12,428 nt of DNA, taken from contig CALQCP020000041.1 in NCBI GenBank assembly GCA_943329105.2, positions 1 to 12,428 on the forward strand. Direction: 5' to 3'. The stretch comes from Chitinophaga pinensis (GTDB lineage Bacteria; Planctomycetota; Phycisphaerae; Phycisphaerales; SM1A02). The notes beneath the pieces were generated by a model that was not told the DNA's origin, did not search any database, and worked only from the letters and a program-made list of their open reading frames with translations. Numbering within the stretch: position 1 is the stretch's first letter; each line of letters begins with the position of its first letter. The position numbers were made by a program, and so were the translations under genes. This document shows positions 7,095-12,428 of this stretch, one piece after another.

Positions 7095-7397
7095 ACGACG
7101 GAAACTCGGGCCACCTGGGCCCTCACCCCACCAGCGGGCGTGCCCCGAACAGCCAACCATGGCTGCGCGAAGCTTCCAAACTGCCGAACCGTCCTTGGTT
7201 CGGCCATCAATCCAGACGCGTCTTGAAGACCTTGATCCGGTGCGTTGCCATCCTTGGCATCGCGGAGCAAGGCGCCGAAGCGCGCGTCTCTGGCACGCTG
7301 GTCGCCGATCCTTGGCTACCTGCGTCCACTGCGTTCGTGCGCGTTCCTCCCACGCACCAACACGTTTGTTCACTTGTCGGCTGGTTCCGCCAGCCGC
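7053..7397 (-). ncRNA. putative CsrB/RsmZ-like CsrA-sequestering RNA
   Basis: A roughly 345-nt non-coding stretch between the mraZ stop and csrA. On the minus strand, five hairpins show GGA in the loop: 7 bp with loop CGGAA (7378-7396); 4 bp with loop GGGAGGA (7341-7355); 3+3 bp around one mismatch with loop AAGGATC (7300-7320); 5 bp with loop AGGA (7246-7259); 8 bp with loop AAGGAC (7183-7204). Others lack GGA: a UUCG tetraloop (7272-7283), 7150-7165 and 7108-7122. There are ten GGA triplets in 7095-7401. The 7246-7259 hairpin contains CAAGGATG, matching the CsrA consensus core CARGGAUG. GGA loops and the terminator T-run agree on strand. The 5' end is unknown: I see no clear promoter, so it may be the processed 3' UTR of mraZ. 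CsrA binding is inference. Confidence 0.55.
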
Positions 7398-7401
7398 GGG
7401 G

Positions 7402-7872
7402 TCACACTGTCGGGCGCTGCGATGCGGCGAACGTCTGCCGCGCGCGCCTCCAAATATCCGCCGCTTCCGGTTGAAGGCGCTCTTGTTCGCGCTTCCAGGC
7501 CGCGGGCTCGGTGAGTTCCAAATGGTCTCGAACGCCGAGAATCATGATGGAGCCAGCAAGCCCAAACTTCTGCAACAACCGATCGGGTATCCGAATCCGC
7601 CCCGCGCTGTCGAGCGGCACACGAGCCGCCTGCGAGAACACGAACCGTTCAAAGTCCTGCACGGACGGGTCGCCGATCAGCGAACCTCCAAGCGAGTGCG
7701 AGAGCTGGGCGAACGTCTTTTCTGGCCAAAGCCAGAGCTGACCGTTCGCGCCAGGCGCCACGATGAAGGCCTCTCCATGCTGCTTGGTGTCGAGCACCTC
7801 TCGCAACTCTGACGGAATCGCCAGGCGTTGCTTTTGGTCCAGCGTGTGCTCATATTCGCCAAGAAACAGCAT
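7402..7872 (-). CDS. mraZ: transcriptional regulator MraZ
   Basis: A 156-residue AbrB-like DNA-binding protein with two MraZ domains. The N-terminal copy has FLGEYEHTLDQKQRLAIPSELRE (about 3-25); the second has RVPLDSAGRIRIPDRLLQKFGL (about 84-105), each containing the family DxKxR/DxxGR...IP core. The start at 7872 is chosen because MLFLGEYEHTLD is the canonical N-terminus; the reading from 7923 would begin inside the operator and promoter region. A GAGG (7883-7886) lies 10 nt upstream. MraZ normally opens the division and cell-wall (dcw) cluster and represses its own promoter through TGGGN repeats, which are present here. No rsmH follows; instead come the structured RNA, a terminator and csrA. 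Confidence 0.96.
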   Translation of the reverse strand: MLFLGEYEHTLDQKQRLAIPSELREVLDTKQHGEAFIVAPGANGQLWLWPEKTFAQLSHSLGGSLIGDPSVQDFERFVFSQAARVPLDSAGRIRIPDRLLQKFGLAGSIMILGVRDHLELTEPAAWKREQERLQPEAADIWRRARQTFAASQRPTV

Positions 7873-7897
7873 GAGAAAGGCGACCTCAGGCGCCGTG

Positions 7898-7942
7898 GAA
7901 CACTTTAACCCACAACGCCCCACTTCGCAACACCTTTACCCA
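7898..7942 (-). promoter_or_regulatory. MraZ operator: five 10-bp-spaced TGGGN-type repeats
   Basis: On the minus strand 5-mers TGGGT (7938-7942), TGTTG, TGGGG (7918-7922), TGGGT (7908-7912) and TGTTC (7898-7902) are spaced exactly 10 bp apart. Three are perfect TGGGN and two are degenerate. E. coli MraZ is known to bind TGGGN repeats separated by 5 bp. The array covers the predicted mraZ promoter, which fits autorepression. The spacing is read directly; binding is inferred from the family. Confidence 0.7.
7902..7930 (-). promoter_or_regulatory. predicted mraZ promoter
   Basis: On the minus strand TTGCGA (7925-7930) and TAAAGT (7902-7907) are separated by 17 bp and match the -35 and -10 consensus at four of six positions each. 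A start about 7 nt later gives a leader of roughly 23 nt that includes the GAGG ribosome site. The whole element lies inside the MraZ repeat array. Confidence 0.5.
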
Positions 7943-7949
7943 TAAATTT

Positions 7950-8027
7950 CTTCAATAAATTTGAAGAGTCCGCGAACAATCTGTCCACAGCGAGCGTAAC
8001 GCCATATGAAACAAGTGTTTGTGGACA
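7950..8027. repeat. AT-rich patch and inverted TGTCCACA pair between mraZ and the flavin reductase gene
   Basis: The AT-rich patch includes a CTTCAA/TTGAAG inverted repeat (7950-7966). TGTCCACA (7982-7989) and TGTGGACA (8020-8027) then form a perfect 8-bp inverted repeat 30 bp apart. With one flanking base each is one mismatch from TTGTCCACA, the DnaA-box form of GC-rich bacteria; TTGTCCAACA at 8066-8075 is a looser relative. It could be an operator or DnaA-binding site for the divergent genes. Nothing else is recognised in the 186 bp between mraZ's operator and the next gene. Confidence 0.4.
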
Positions 8028-8128
8028 TGTGCTAGATCTGCGTCAGAATCTCCAACGCGAGCATTGTCCAACAGGCTGTCACCCCGACAGTCACCGGTCA
8101 ACGCACGCCAAGAAAGGCTCGTGAGGAA

Positions 8129-8740
8129 GTGAACCCGCGAAACCGCAACGCACTCGACTGGGCGCCCGCTAACCGATCGGATGTTGCCCCTGTACTGGAC
8201 CGCATCCCGAACGGATCATTCATTCTGACCTCCGGCCACGCCGATGTTCGCGCGGGCGTTTCCATCAAGTGGGCGCAGCAATGCTCATCCACTCCGCCCA
8301 TGGTGATGGTGGCCGTGCCCAAGGGTCATGTGCTGAGTCCACTGATTCGAGACAGTCGGAGTTTTGCAATCTGTCAACTTGATCCCACGGATCGAACGAC
8401 ATCACGTGCGTTTGATCTACACACTCCGGGCATTGATCCGTTCATTGGATCAACTGTTGATCGCACACCGAGTGGATGTCCAGTACCAGCGCGCGCGCTT
8501 AGTTTCCTTGACTGTGAACTGGCGCGCCATGTTGATCTTGATGGTGACTATGAGTTGTATGTCGGCATCGTCCATCATGCGACAACTATTCTTGATCCGC
8601 ACGATCAGGCGCGATGCCTGTGTGATTCTGAAACGGTGCAACGTGTGGCAGCTGCAGCAAAGAAGGCTCCGCCGCTGCGCCGCATTCACACACCAACTGC
8701 AGCGCTCCGGGAAACCCCCAAGCGCGCGCGTACCCGCTGA
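8129..8740 (+). CDS. flavin reductase-like (FMN-binding split-barrel) protein
   Basis: A 203-residue protein with the flavin reductase-like fold: VLDRIPNGSFILTS (about 22-35), a G(V/I)SxxW-type segment (AGVSIKWAQQCSSTPPMVMVAV, about 42-63) and FAICQLDPTD (about 79-88). These correspond to the FMN-binding core of proteins that reduce or hold flavin in the cytoplasm, often supplying reduced flavin to an oxygenase. The last 40 residues are basic and probably disordered. The GTG at 8129 is the first start that leaves a sensible N-terminus; the only ribosome-site-like sequences are AAAGG (8113-8117) and a GAGGA that is too close, so the start is uncertain. No oxygenase is adjacent, so the physiological partner is unknown. 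Confidence 0.82.
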   Translation: MNPRNRNALDWAPANRSDVAPVLDRIPNGSFILTSGHADVRAGVSIKWAQQCSSTPPMVMVAVPKGHVLSPLIRDSRSFAICQLDPTDRTTSRAFDLHTPGIDPFIGSTVDRTPSGCPVPARALSFLDCELARHVDLDGDYELYVGIVHHATTILDPHDQARCLCDSETVQRVAAAAKKAPPLRRIHTPTAALRETPKRARTR

Positions 8741-8797
8741 TAAATCCGTGCGTTGCGCTGAGTTCCTCCGGGCGCCCCACCGCCCCGCGCTCCTTTC

Positions 8798-8803
8798 TAG
8801 ACT
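8798..8803 (+). promoter_or_regulatory. -10-like TAGACT just before the amidohydrolase start
   Basis: TAGACT ends 6 nt upstream of the ATG at 8810 and no Shine-Dalgarno is visible. The spacing would place transcription initiation on or next to the start codon, the same arrangement as at 6230-6258. Inference from sequence alone. Confidence 0.35.
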
Positions 8804-8809
8804 GTCACG

Positions 8810-9898
8810 ATGACGTCTCTGCTCCGCACCGCCACTGGCACTTTCTTGAATCCATCGAACCGTTTCGGCGTTGACTATCGCGCCGAAGCTGCGTCGTTTC
8901 CACCACCGCCGGTCCCGATCATTGACATTCATTCCCACATTCACGGCACTGGTGCATCCACGCTGCTGCGTGAAGCGATGGATCTGTACGGGATTGAATC
9001 AATCCACTCCATGACGCGGCTTGAGGAGATTCCTGCCATCCGAGCCGTGCTTGGCGAGCGCGTGCAGTTCATCGCCGTCCCTGATTTCACCAACCCGGAT
9101 CGGCTTGCCGCGCATGGCACCGACTTCCTAGCACGCATCCGCGAGTTCCATCGCGAGGGTGCAACCATCTGCAAATTCTGGGCAGCACCGCGCGGTATTG
9201 ATTACGGCATCGAGGCGGGAGATCCGCGCCTCTTGGCGCTTGACGCGCCGCACCGCCGCCGCGCCATGGATGAAGCCGCGTCGCACGGTATGGCCTTCAT
9301 GGCGCATGTGGCAGACCCGGATACATGGTTCGCAACGAAGTATGCCGATCAATCCCGTTACGGCACCAAGCGGGACCATTACGAGCCGCTGGAACGATTG
9401 CTTGACGAGTACCACGTTCCGTGGATCATTGCGCACATGGGCGGCTCGCCGGAGAATCTTGATTTCTTGGACACCATGCTGGCTGCGCATCCAAATCTCA
9501 ACATTGATTCGAGCGCCACCAAATGGATCGTGCGCGAGATCAGCCAGCATTCCGCCGAGCGCGTGCGCGCCTTCATGCAGCGCTGGCGTGGCCGCATCCT
9601 CTTTGGAAGCGATATCGTTACCAACGAAGAGCACCTGCAAACAGGTGAAAAAAGCACAGAAATGGCTGCAAAGGCTAGTGACAGAGAAAGTGCATTCGAT
9701 CTCTATGCCAGCCGCTATTGGGCATTGCGCGCGCTGTGGGAAACCGATTGGTCCTTGGAAAGTCCAATCAGCGATCCGGATTTGGCCATGGTGAACCCTG
9801 CTCGTGACGCACATGATGCGCCGCGTTTAGAGGGCAAGTGCCTTCCCACCGAAACACTCCGCGCGTTCTATCGAGACGCCGCGCTCAGTATTGTGTGA
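8810..9898 (+). CDS. metal-dependent amidohydrolase (Amidohydro_2 / TIM-barrel family)
   Basis: A 362-residue TIM-barrel hydrolase. Metal-ligand motifs appear in order: IIDIHSH (H41, H43) at the end of strand 1, GATICKFW (about 116-123) in the strand-4 region, FMAHVADP (about 163-170), WIIAHMGGSPEN (about 204-215) and ILFGSDIV (about 263-270) with the catalytic aspartate. This is the pattern of the ACMSD-like Amidohydro_2 group, which includes decarboxylases and hydrolases of cyclic or carboxylated compounds; the substrate cannot be read from the sequence. It has no signal peptide, so is probably cytoplasmic. It follows the flavin reductase gene with a 69-bp gap, but TAGACT directly before its ATG suggests separate transcription. 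Its 3' end overlaps the convergent glycosyltransferase-like gene by 31 nt. Confidence 0.86.
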   Translation: MTSLLRTATGTFLNPSNRFGVDYRAEAASFPPPPVPIIDIHSHIHGTGASTLLREAMDLYGIESIHSMTRLEEIPAIRAVLGERVQFIAVPDFTNPDRLAAHGTDFLARIREFHREGATICKFWAAPRGIDYGIEAGDPRLLALDAPHRRRAMDEAASHGMAFMAHVADPDTWFATKYADQSRYGTKRDHYEPLERLLDEYHVPWIIAHMGGSPENLDFLDTMLAAHPNLNIDSSATKWIVREISQHSAERVRAFMQRWRGRILFGSDIVTNEEHLQTGEKSTEMAAKASDRESAFDLYASRYWALRALWETDWSLESPISDPDLAMVNPARDAHDAPRLEGKCLPTETLRAFYRDAALSIV

Positions 9899-10842
9899 AG
9901 AGCAACGGCGGCGACGTTGGGGCGACGCGGATCAAAGATCCGCTCCGCTGGCACCATGTCCGGCATCGACGCTGCCGGCGTATTACTTGCAACAACCACC
10001 GGAATACCTGCACGTGCTGCCAAGCGTGCGCCCCACGAATCGCCATCGGGAATCATGGCAGTGATGCCACGCGCGAACGCCAGAGCGAACGCGGAGATTC
10101 CCGAATCCCGTCCGGTTGCACCCGGACCACCGCGACCGATGCGCAAGTCAATAGCGATCGCTACGTCTGCAGCGCTTGCCAGCAATTCCGGATCATCAAC
10201 GCGCGCATCGAACGCCAGACGCCACGCGCCACCAGCGGCTGATGCCAGGCGCTCCGCCCGCGCTGCGCCCGGAGAACTTGGATGCACCACCAGCACCACC
10301 GGATGACCGAGCATCGAAGTGCGCCCGGCAATATCAAGTGCCATGCGGGCATCGCATGACGCGGCGGGGCTGGCCAGCAGAAGGCACACGCGTTCACTGG
10401 CGTCAACGCCCCACGCCGCACGCAACTCATCACGCGGAAGTGAATCAATCGGTTCAGGAAGTGCGTCATCAAGCGCCGCTGCGCGCGTTCCAAACGCGGG
10501 CGAAACACCCAGCAATCGCGCGGCCTCGTGGGCACGCTGACCGAAGGTCAACAGCGATCCATCGCTTGGAAGGCGACCAAAGGCGCCCCGCAGCACGGAC
10601 CCGGACAGCACCATCGCCCCCAGCGGCGGCAAACAGCTACTGCCAACATTCACCCCAAACGATGCCGCGCGCCGAGCCTCCGCCGCGGTGCCGATGATGC
10701 CCGCGGGCCGACCCGCGAGACGAGCGGCGATCGAACGCAGCCGAGGGGGCGCGCACGCATTGACATCGATCAGCGCCGCCATGCGTGGACGCACAATCGC
10801 CGCGCTACCACTGCCAGAAATTGCTGTGCGCTGCGGAATCAT
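9868..10842 (-). CDS. glycosyltransferase-like protein (GT-B fold suspected)
   Basis: A 324-residue alanine- and arginine-rich protein. The second half has a Rossmann-type layout resembling the nucleotide-sugar-binding domain of GT-B glycosyltransferases: VCLLLASPAA (about 152-161), GHPVVLVVHPSSPGA (about 178-192), a DDPELLASAADVAIAIDLR stretch (about 212-230), GISAFALAFARGITAMI and RAGIPVVVASN (about 279-289). The usual EX7E signature is not clear, so this may be a divergent or inactive member. Its ATG overlaps the stop of the preceding lipoprotein gene (TGATG), so it is the last gene of that operon, and it overlaps the convergent amidohydrolase by 31 nt. That it is a gene is firm from operon context; the fold assignment is a judgement from pattern alone. 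Confidence 0.6.
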   Translation of the reverse strand: MIPQRTAISGSGSAAIVRPRMAALIDVNACAPPRLRSIAARLAGRPAGIIGTAAEARRAASFGVNVGSSCLPPLGAMVLSGSVLRGAFGRLPSDGSLLTFGQRAHEAARLLGVSPAFGTRAAALDDALPEPIDSLPRDELRAAWGVDASERVCLLLASPAASCDARMALDIAGRTSMLGHPVVLVVHPSSPGAARAERLASAAGGAWRLAFDARVDDPELLASAADVAIAIDLRIGRGGPGATGRDSGISAFALAFARGITAMIPDGDSWGARLAARAGIPVVVASNTPAASMPDMVPAERIFDPRRPNVAAVALHTILSAASR

Positions 10843-11519
10843 CAGCCTTCCATCTTAGAAACGCCCTTGCCGAAGTTCTTCGGTTCGTGGTCGTAGAAGA
10901 GCTTGGTGATGTCATCCGCAAGCTTCTTCTCGAGGCCATCTTCGGCATTGCGCCGGGCTGCGGATGTTCGATAAGCGTCGTTGGCCAACGTGTCAATTTC
11001 TGCGGTCACTGGATATCCCTTCGGATCTGCTCCCAGTGGCGGGAACAGTCGTTCCTTGGCCTTGACGTCTACTACTTTCACACGCACTTGAGCGGTTGGC
11101 TTGGGCGTTGCGCCGTCCGGGGAAAGCGTAAACGACTCCATTTCCACGTAGAGAACAATGTCCGCGTTCACGGCATTACCAAGATCTTCAATGGAAATGC
11201 GCTTGGTGCTTGTCTCCATACGACGTACGTAGGAAATCAATTCGCGTCCGCTCACTACATCAGTGACCAGGCCCTGTTGCTTGATGACTGTTCCGATGTC
11301 ATCGGCAAGCAGCGCGCGCAACTGCAATCGGCTCACCACACTCTTGCGATCATCGACAAACACCACCAGCTTCTTATCTTTGGGCAACGTGTATTCGGCT
11401 GGCTTCTTAGGCGGACCCTGCGCGATCCACATCGCCGGCACTGCGTAGTTGCAGCCCGCGATCACCAAGATCACAGCCGCGAAGAATGCCAGTACCAGGG
11501 CTCGAAGTGCTGCGTGCAT
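10842..11519 (-). CDS. lipoprotein, paralogue of the adjacent upstream gene
   Basis: A 225-residue predicted lipoprotein: hydrophobic signal MHAALRALVLAFFAAVILVIAGC with a good lipobox (VIAGC, lipidated C23). After it come KKLVVFVDDRKSVV, a GNAVNADIVLYVEMESFTL segment and, near the C-terminus, DDITKLFYDH. The same layout occurs in the neighbouring 240-kb-free upstream gene's product, which ends INKLFYDH, so the two look like tandem paralogues. The order of an alternating strand, helix and 'LG...AD' strand recalls the TolB/CsgG/LpoB-type N-terminal fold, but I do not recognise the family and offer this only as a possibility. The start lies 4 nt after the upstream stop, with AAGGG 9 nt before it. 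Likely translated from the same mRNA as its neighbours. Confidence 0.82.
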   Translation of the reverse strand: MHAALRALVLAFFAAVILVIAGCNYAVPAMWIAQGPPKKPAEYTLPKDKKLVVFVDDRKSVVSRLQLRALLADDIGTVIKQQGLVTDVVSGRELISYVRRMETSTKRISIEDLGNAVNADIVLYVEMESFTLSPDGATPKPTAQVRVKVVDVKAKERLFPPLGADPKGYPVTAEIDTLANDAYRTSAARRNAEDGLEKKLADDITKLFYDHEPKNFGKGVSKMEG

Positions 11520-11523
11520 CAGG

Positions 11524-12192
11524 TCAACCCTTCAGTCGCTTGTTGGGGTACTTGTCTTCAATGTGGTCATAGAACAACTTATTGATCGTCTGCGTGAACT
11601 TGGCAACCAACCCAAGTTGAATCTTCTCTTCCGAGGCGCTTTCGCGACTGAGATCCTTCACGTCAGGAAACTTGACGGCAAGGCTGTACTCCTCGGCAAA
11701 GGCATCGGGGTCCAGCGAATCGCGTTCGATGATGCCAACATTTGCGCCCGCCATGCCTTCCCAAATCCAGCGGTTTCCAGGTGGATTAAGGCGGAATTCA
11801 AAGACGTCAATAAAGATCACCCGGTCGACGCCCAGTTCCTCGGCAATGGTCCCGAGTGGAAGCGTGGTCCAACTTGGCGTGCGGTAGCACCACGCCAAGG
11901 ACTCGCGCCAATCAAGCACTTGCACGCCACTGACATGCTCCTTGACGCCGGCGGCAATGTTGCCCGCAACGTTTGGAACAACAGTGGGATATTCATAGAG
12001 CACGCTGCGTTCCGCATTGACAACCACTGCAACGGTCTTATTTTCAAGGCCGCGGTACTTGGCAAGCACCTCAACCTTCTTCTCAACCTCAATGGCCTCG
12101 CCGACCTTGGAGACAAGACCCATGGCGCCGCACGAGGCGAGCACGAAAGGCATGACCAAGAGTGCAAGGAGAGCAACAATGCGAGTCTTCAT
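11524..12192 (-). CDS. lipoprotein, paralogue of the adjacent downstream gene
   Basis: A 222-residue predicted lipoprotein. The signal MKTRIVALLALLVMPFVLASC has a standard lipobox (LASC, lipidated C21). Then come NKTVAVVVNAERSVLYEY, ELGVDRVIFIDVFEFRLNP and the C-terminal FTQTINKLFYDH, each matching a counterpart in the next gene. The start at 12192 is preferred over the reading from 12249 because it gives a clean signal peptide and forms an ATGA overlap with the stop of the upstream membrane-protein gene; only a weak GGAA precedes it. A cell-envelope role is likely from the signal peptide. The function is unknown. Confidence 0.82.
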   Translation of the reverse strand: MKTRIVALLALLVMPFVLASCGAMGLVSKVGEAIEVEKKVEVLAKYRGLENKTVAVVVNAERSVLYEYPTVVPNVAGNIAAGVKEHVSGVQVLDWRESLAWCYRTPSWTTLPLGTIAEELGVDRVIFIDVFEFRLNPPGNRWIWEGMAGANVGIIERDSLDPDAFAEEYSLAVKFPDVKDLSRESASEEKIQLGLVAKFTQTINKLFYDHIEDKYPNKRLKG

Positions 12193-12428
12193 GGTGTTCC
12201 GATCGAAGCGGGGAGAAAGCCGCGAACTACCGCGATCTTCCAGCCCCAAGAGAGGAGCGCAAATATTCCAAGGCCAAGCAAAAACCGCGGCGTCAGGCGA
12301 TCGCCAAGAACATGGCCGAGCCGGCTACCGGTCAACGCCACATAGGTGCCGACCAATGCCGTGGCAGCTGTACCAAGGGCGAGGACGAATCCCATGGGCT
12401 GTACGCGCGCCGAGGCCAAAAGGCTGCC
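12189..12428 (-). CDS. C-terminal end of an integral membrane protein (partial)
   Basis: The frame is open from the window edge to a TGA at 12189; the start lies beyond 12428. About 79 residues are visible, with two hydrophobic segments (roughly GFVLALGTAATALVGTYVAL and FLLGLGIFALLSWGWKIAVV) separated by a polar, glycine-rich SRLGHVLGDRLTPR loop, and a short tail. The end of a small multi-helix transporter, such as the TMEM165/GDT1 or MntP-like cation exporters, would look like this, but too little is present to choose. The stop overlaps the next gene's ATG as ATGA, indicating an operon with the two lipoproteins. Confidence 0.6.
   Translation of the reverse strand, partial: GSLLASARVQPMGFVLALGTAATALVGTYVALTGSRLGHVLGDRLTPRFLLGLGIFALLSWGWKIAVVRGFLPASIGTP

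Noticed and set aside
7022..7270. An 82-codon minus-strand frame starting with TTG in the mraZ-csrA gap
   Set aside because: It would read through the whole intrinsic terminator stem and T-run, has no ribosome site and resembles no protein. I also considered a frameshifted pseudogene here (a GTG start near 7368 in another frame), but the hairpins explain the stretch better.
7378..7396. The 7-bp hairpin just after mraZ as a terminator of mraZ
   Set aside because: No T-run follows it on the minus strand; its CGGAA loop fits better as the first hairpin of the RNA.
7053..7397. RNase P RNA, tmRNA, SRP RNA or 6S RNA in the mraZ-csrA gap
   Set aside because: I looked for the conserved RNase P start (GAGGAAAGTCC), the SRP GGAAGCAGCC-type loop and tmRNA end motifs on both strands and found none.
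7060..7812. A 250-codon open reading frame on the plus strand opposite mraZ and the structured RNA
   Set aside because: It lies antisense to mraZ, begins inside the terminator stem, is full of Arg/Pro/His as expected for the complement of a GC-rich gene, and matches no family.
7941..8128. A chromosome replication origin
   Set aside because: Only two or three imperfect DnaA-like boxes, no dnaA, dnaN, parA or rnpA nearby, and only a short AT-rich patch.
1..12428. CRISPR arrays, insertion sequences, tRNAs or phage genes
   Set aside because: I saw no regularly spaced repeats, no transposase or integrase motifs and no tRNA-like cloverleaf in the gaps between genes.

Overview
The window is GC-rich and gene-dense, with short intergenic gaps. 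The mix of csrA, mraZ, lipoprotein genes of no known family and possibly leaderless starts suggests a Planctomycetota bacterium, perhaps of the Phycisphaerae. That placement is inference from gene content; no rRNA or other marker is present.

Layout. (1) Positions 1-6222, minus strand: a tightly packed operon read from right to left, consisting of a predicted lipoprotein, diaminopimelate epimerase (dapF), an M20 amidohydrolase, a class III aminotransferase, arginine N-succinyltransferase (astA) and the first codons of what is probably a semialdehyde dehydrogenase. Three of its junctions are ATGA stop/start overlaps. It looks like an arginine-succinyltransferase (AST) type catabolic route in which an M20 hydrolase may do the final desuccinylation, joined to a lysine/peptidoglycan gene. 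(2) 6223-6531: a 42-bp divergent promoter region and a small NifU-like Fe-S protein. (3) 6550-7945, minus strand: csrA, a structured non-coding stretch, then mraZ with a clear array of MraZ-type operator repeats. (4) 8129-9898, plus strand: a flavin-reductase-fold protein and a metal-dependent amidohydrolase. (5) 9868-12428, minus strand: a second compact operon, with the end of a membrane protein, two paralogous lipoproteins and a divergent glycosyltransferase-like protein.

The most interesting element is the roughly 345-nt stretch between mraZ and csrA. It has no convincing protein gene. On the minus strand it folds into a series of perfect short hairpins, five of which show GGA in the loop (three share CCAAGGA followed by GG within a few bases), and it ends in a strong intrinsic terminator. 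CsrA recognises exactly such loops, csrA is the next gene, and the csrA Shine-Dalgarno itself lies in the loop of a small hairpin. I propose a CsrB/RsmZ-like CsrA-sequestering RNA encoded beside csrA, with csrA repressing its own translation. To my knowledge CsrB-type RNAs are described from gamma-proteobacteria, so this would be new for this lineage. It is an inference from sequence and needs RNA evidence.
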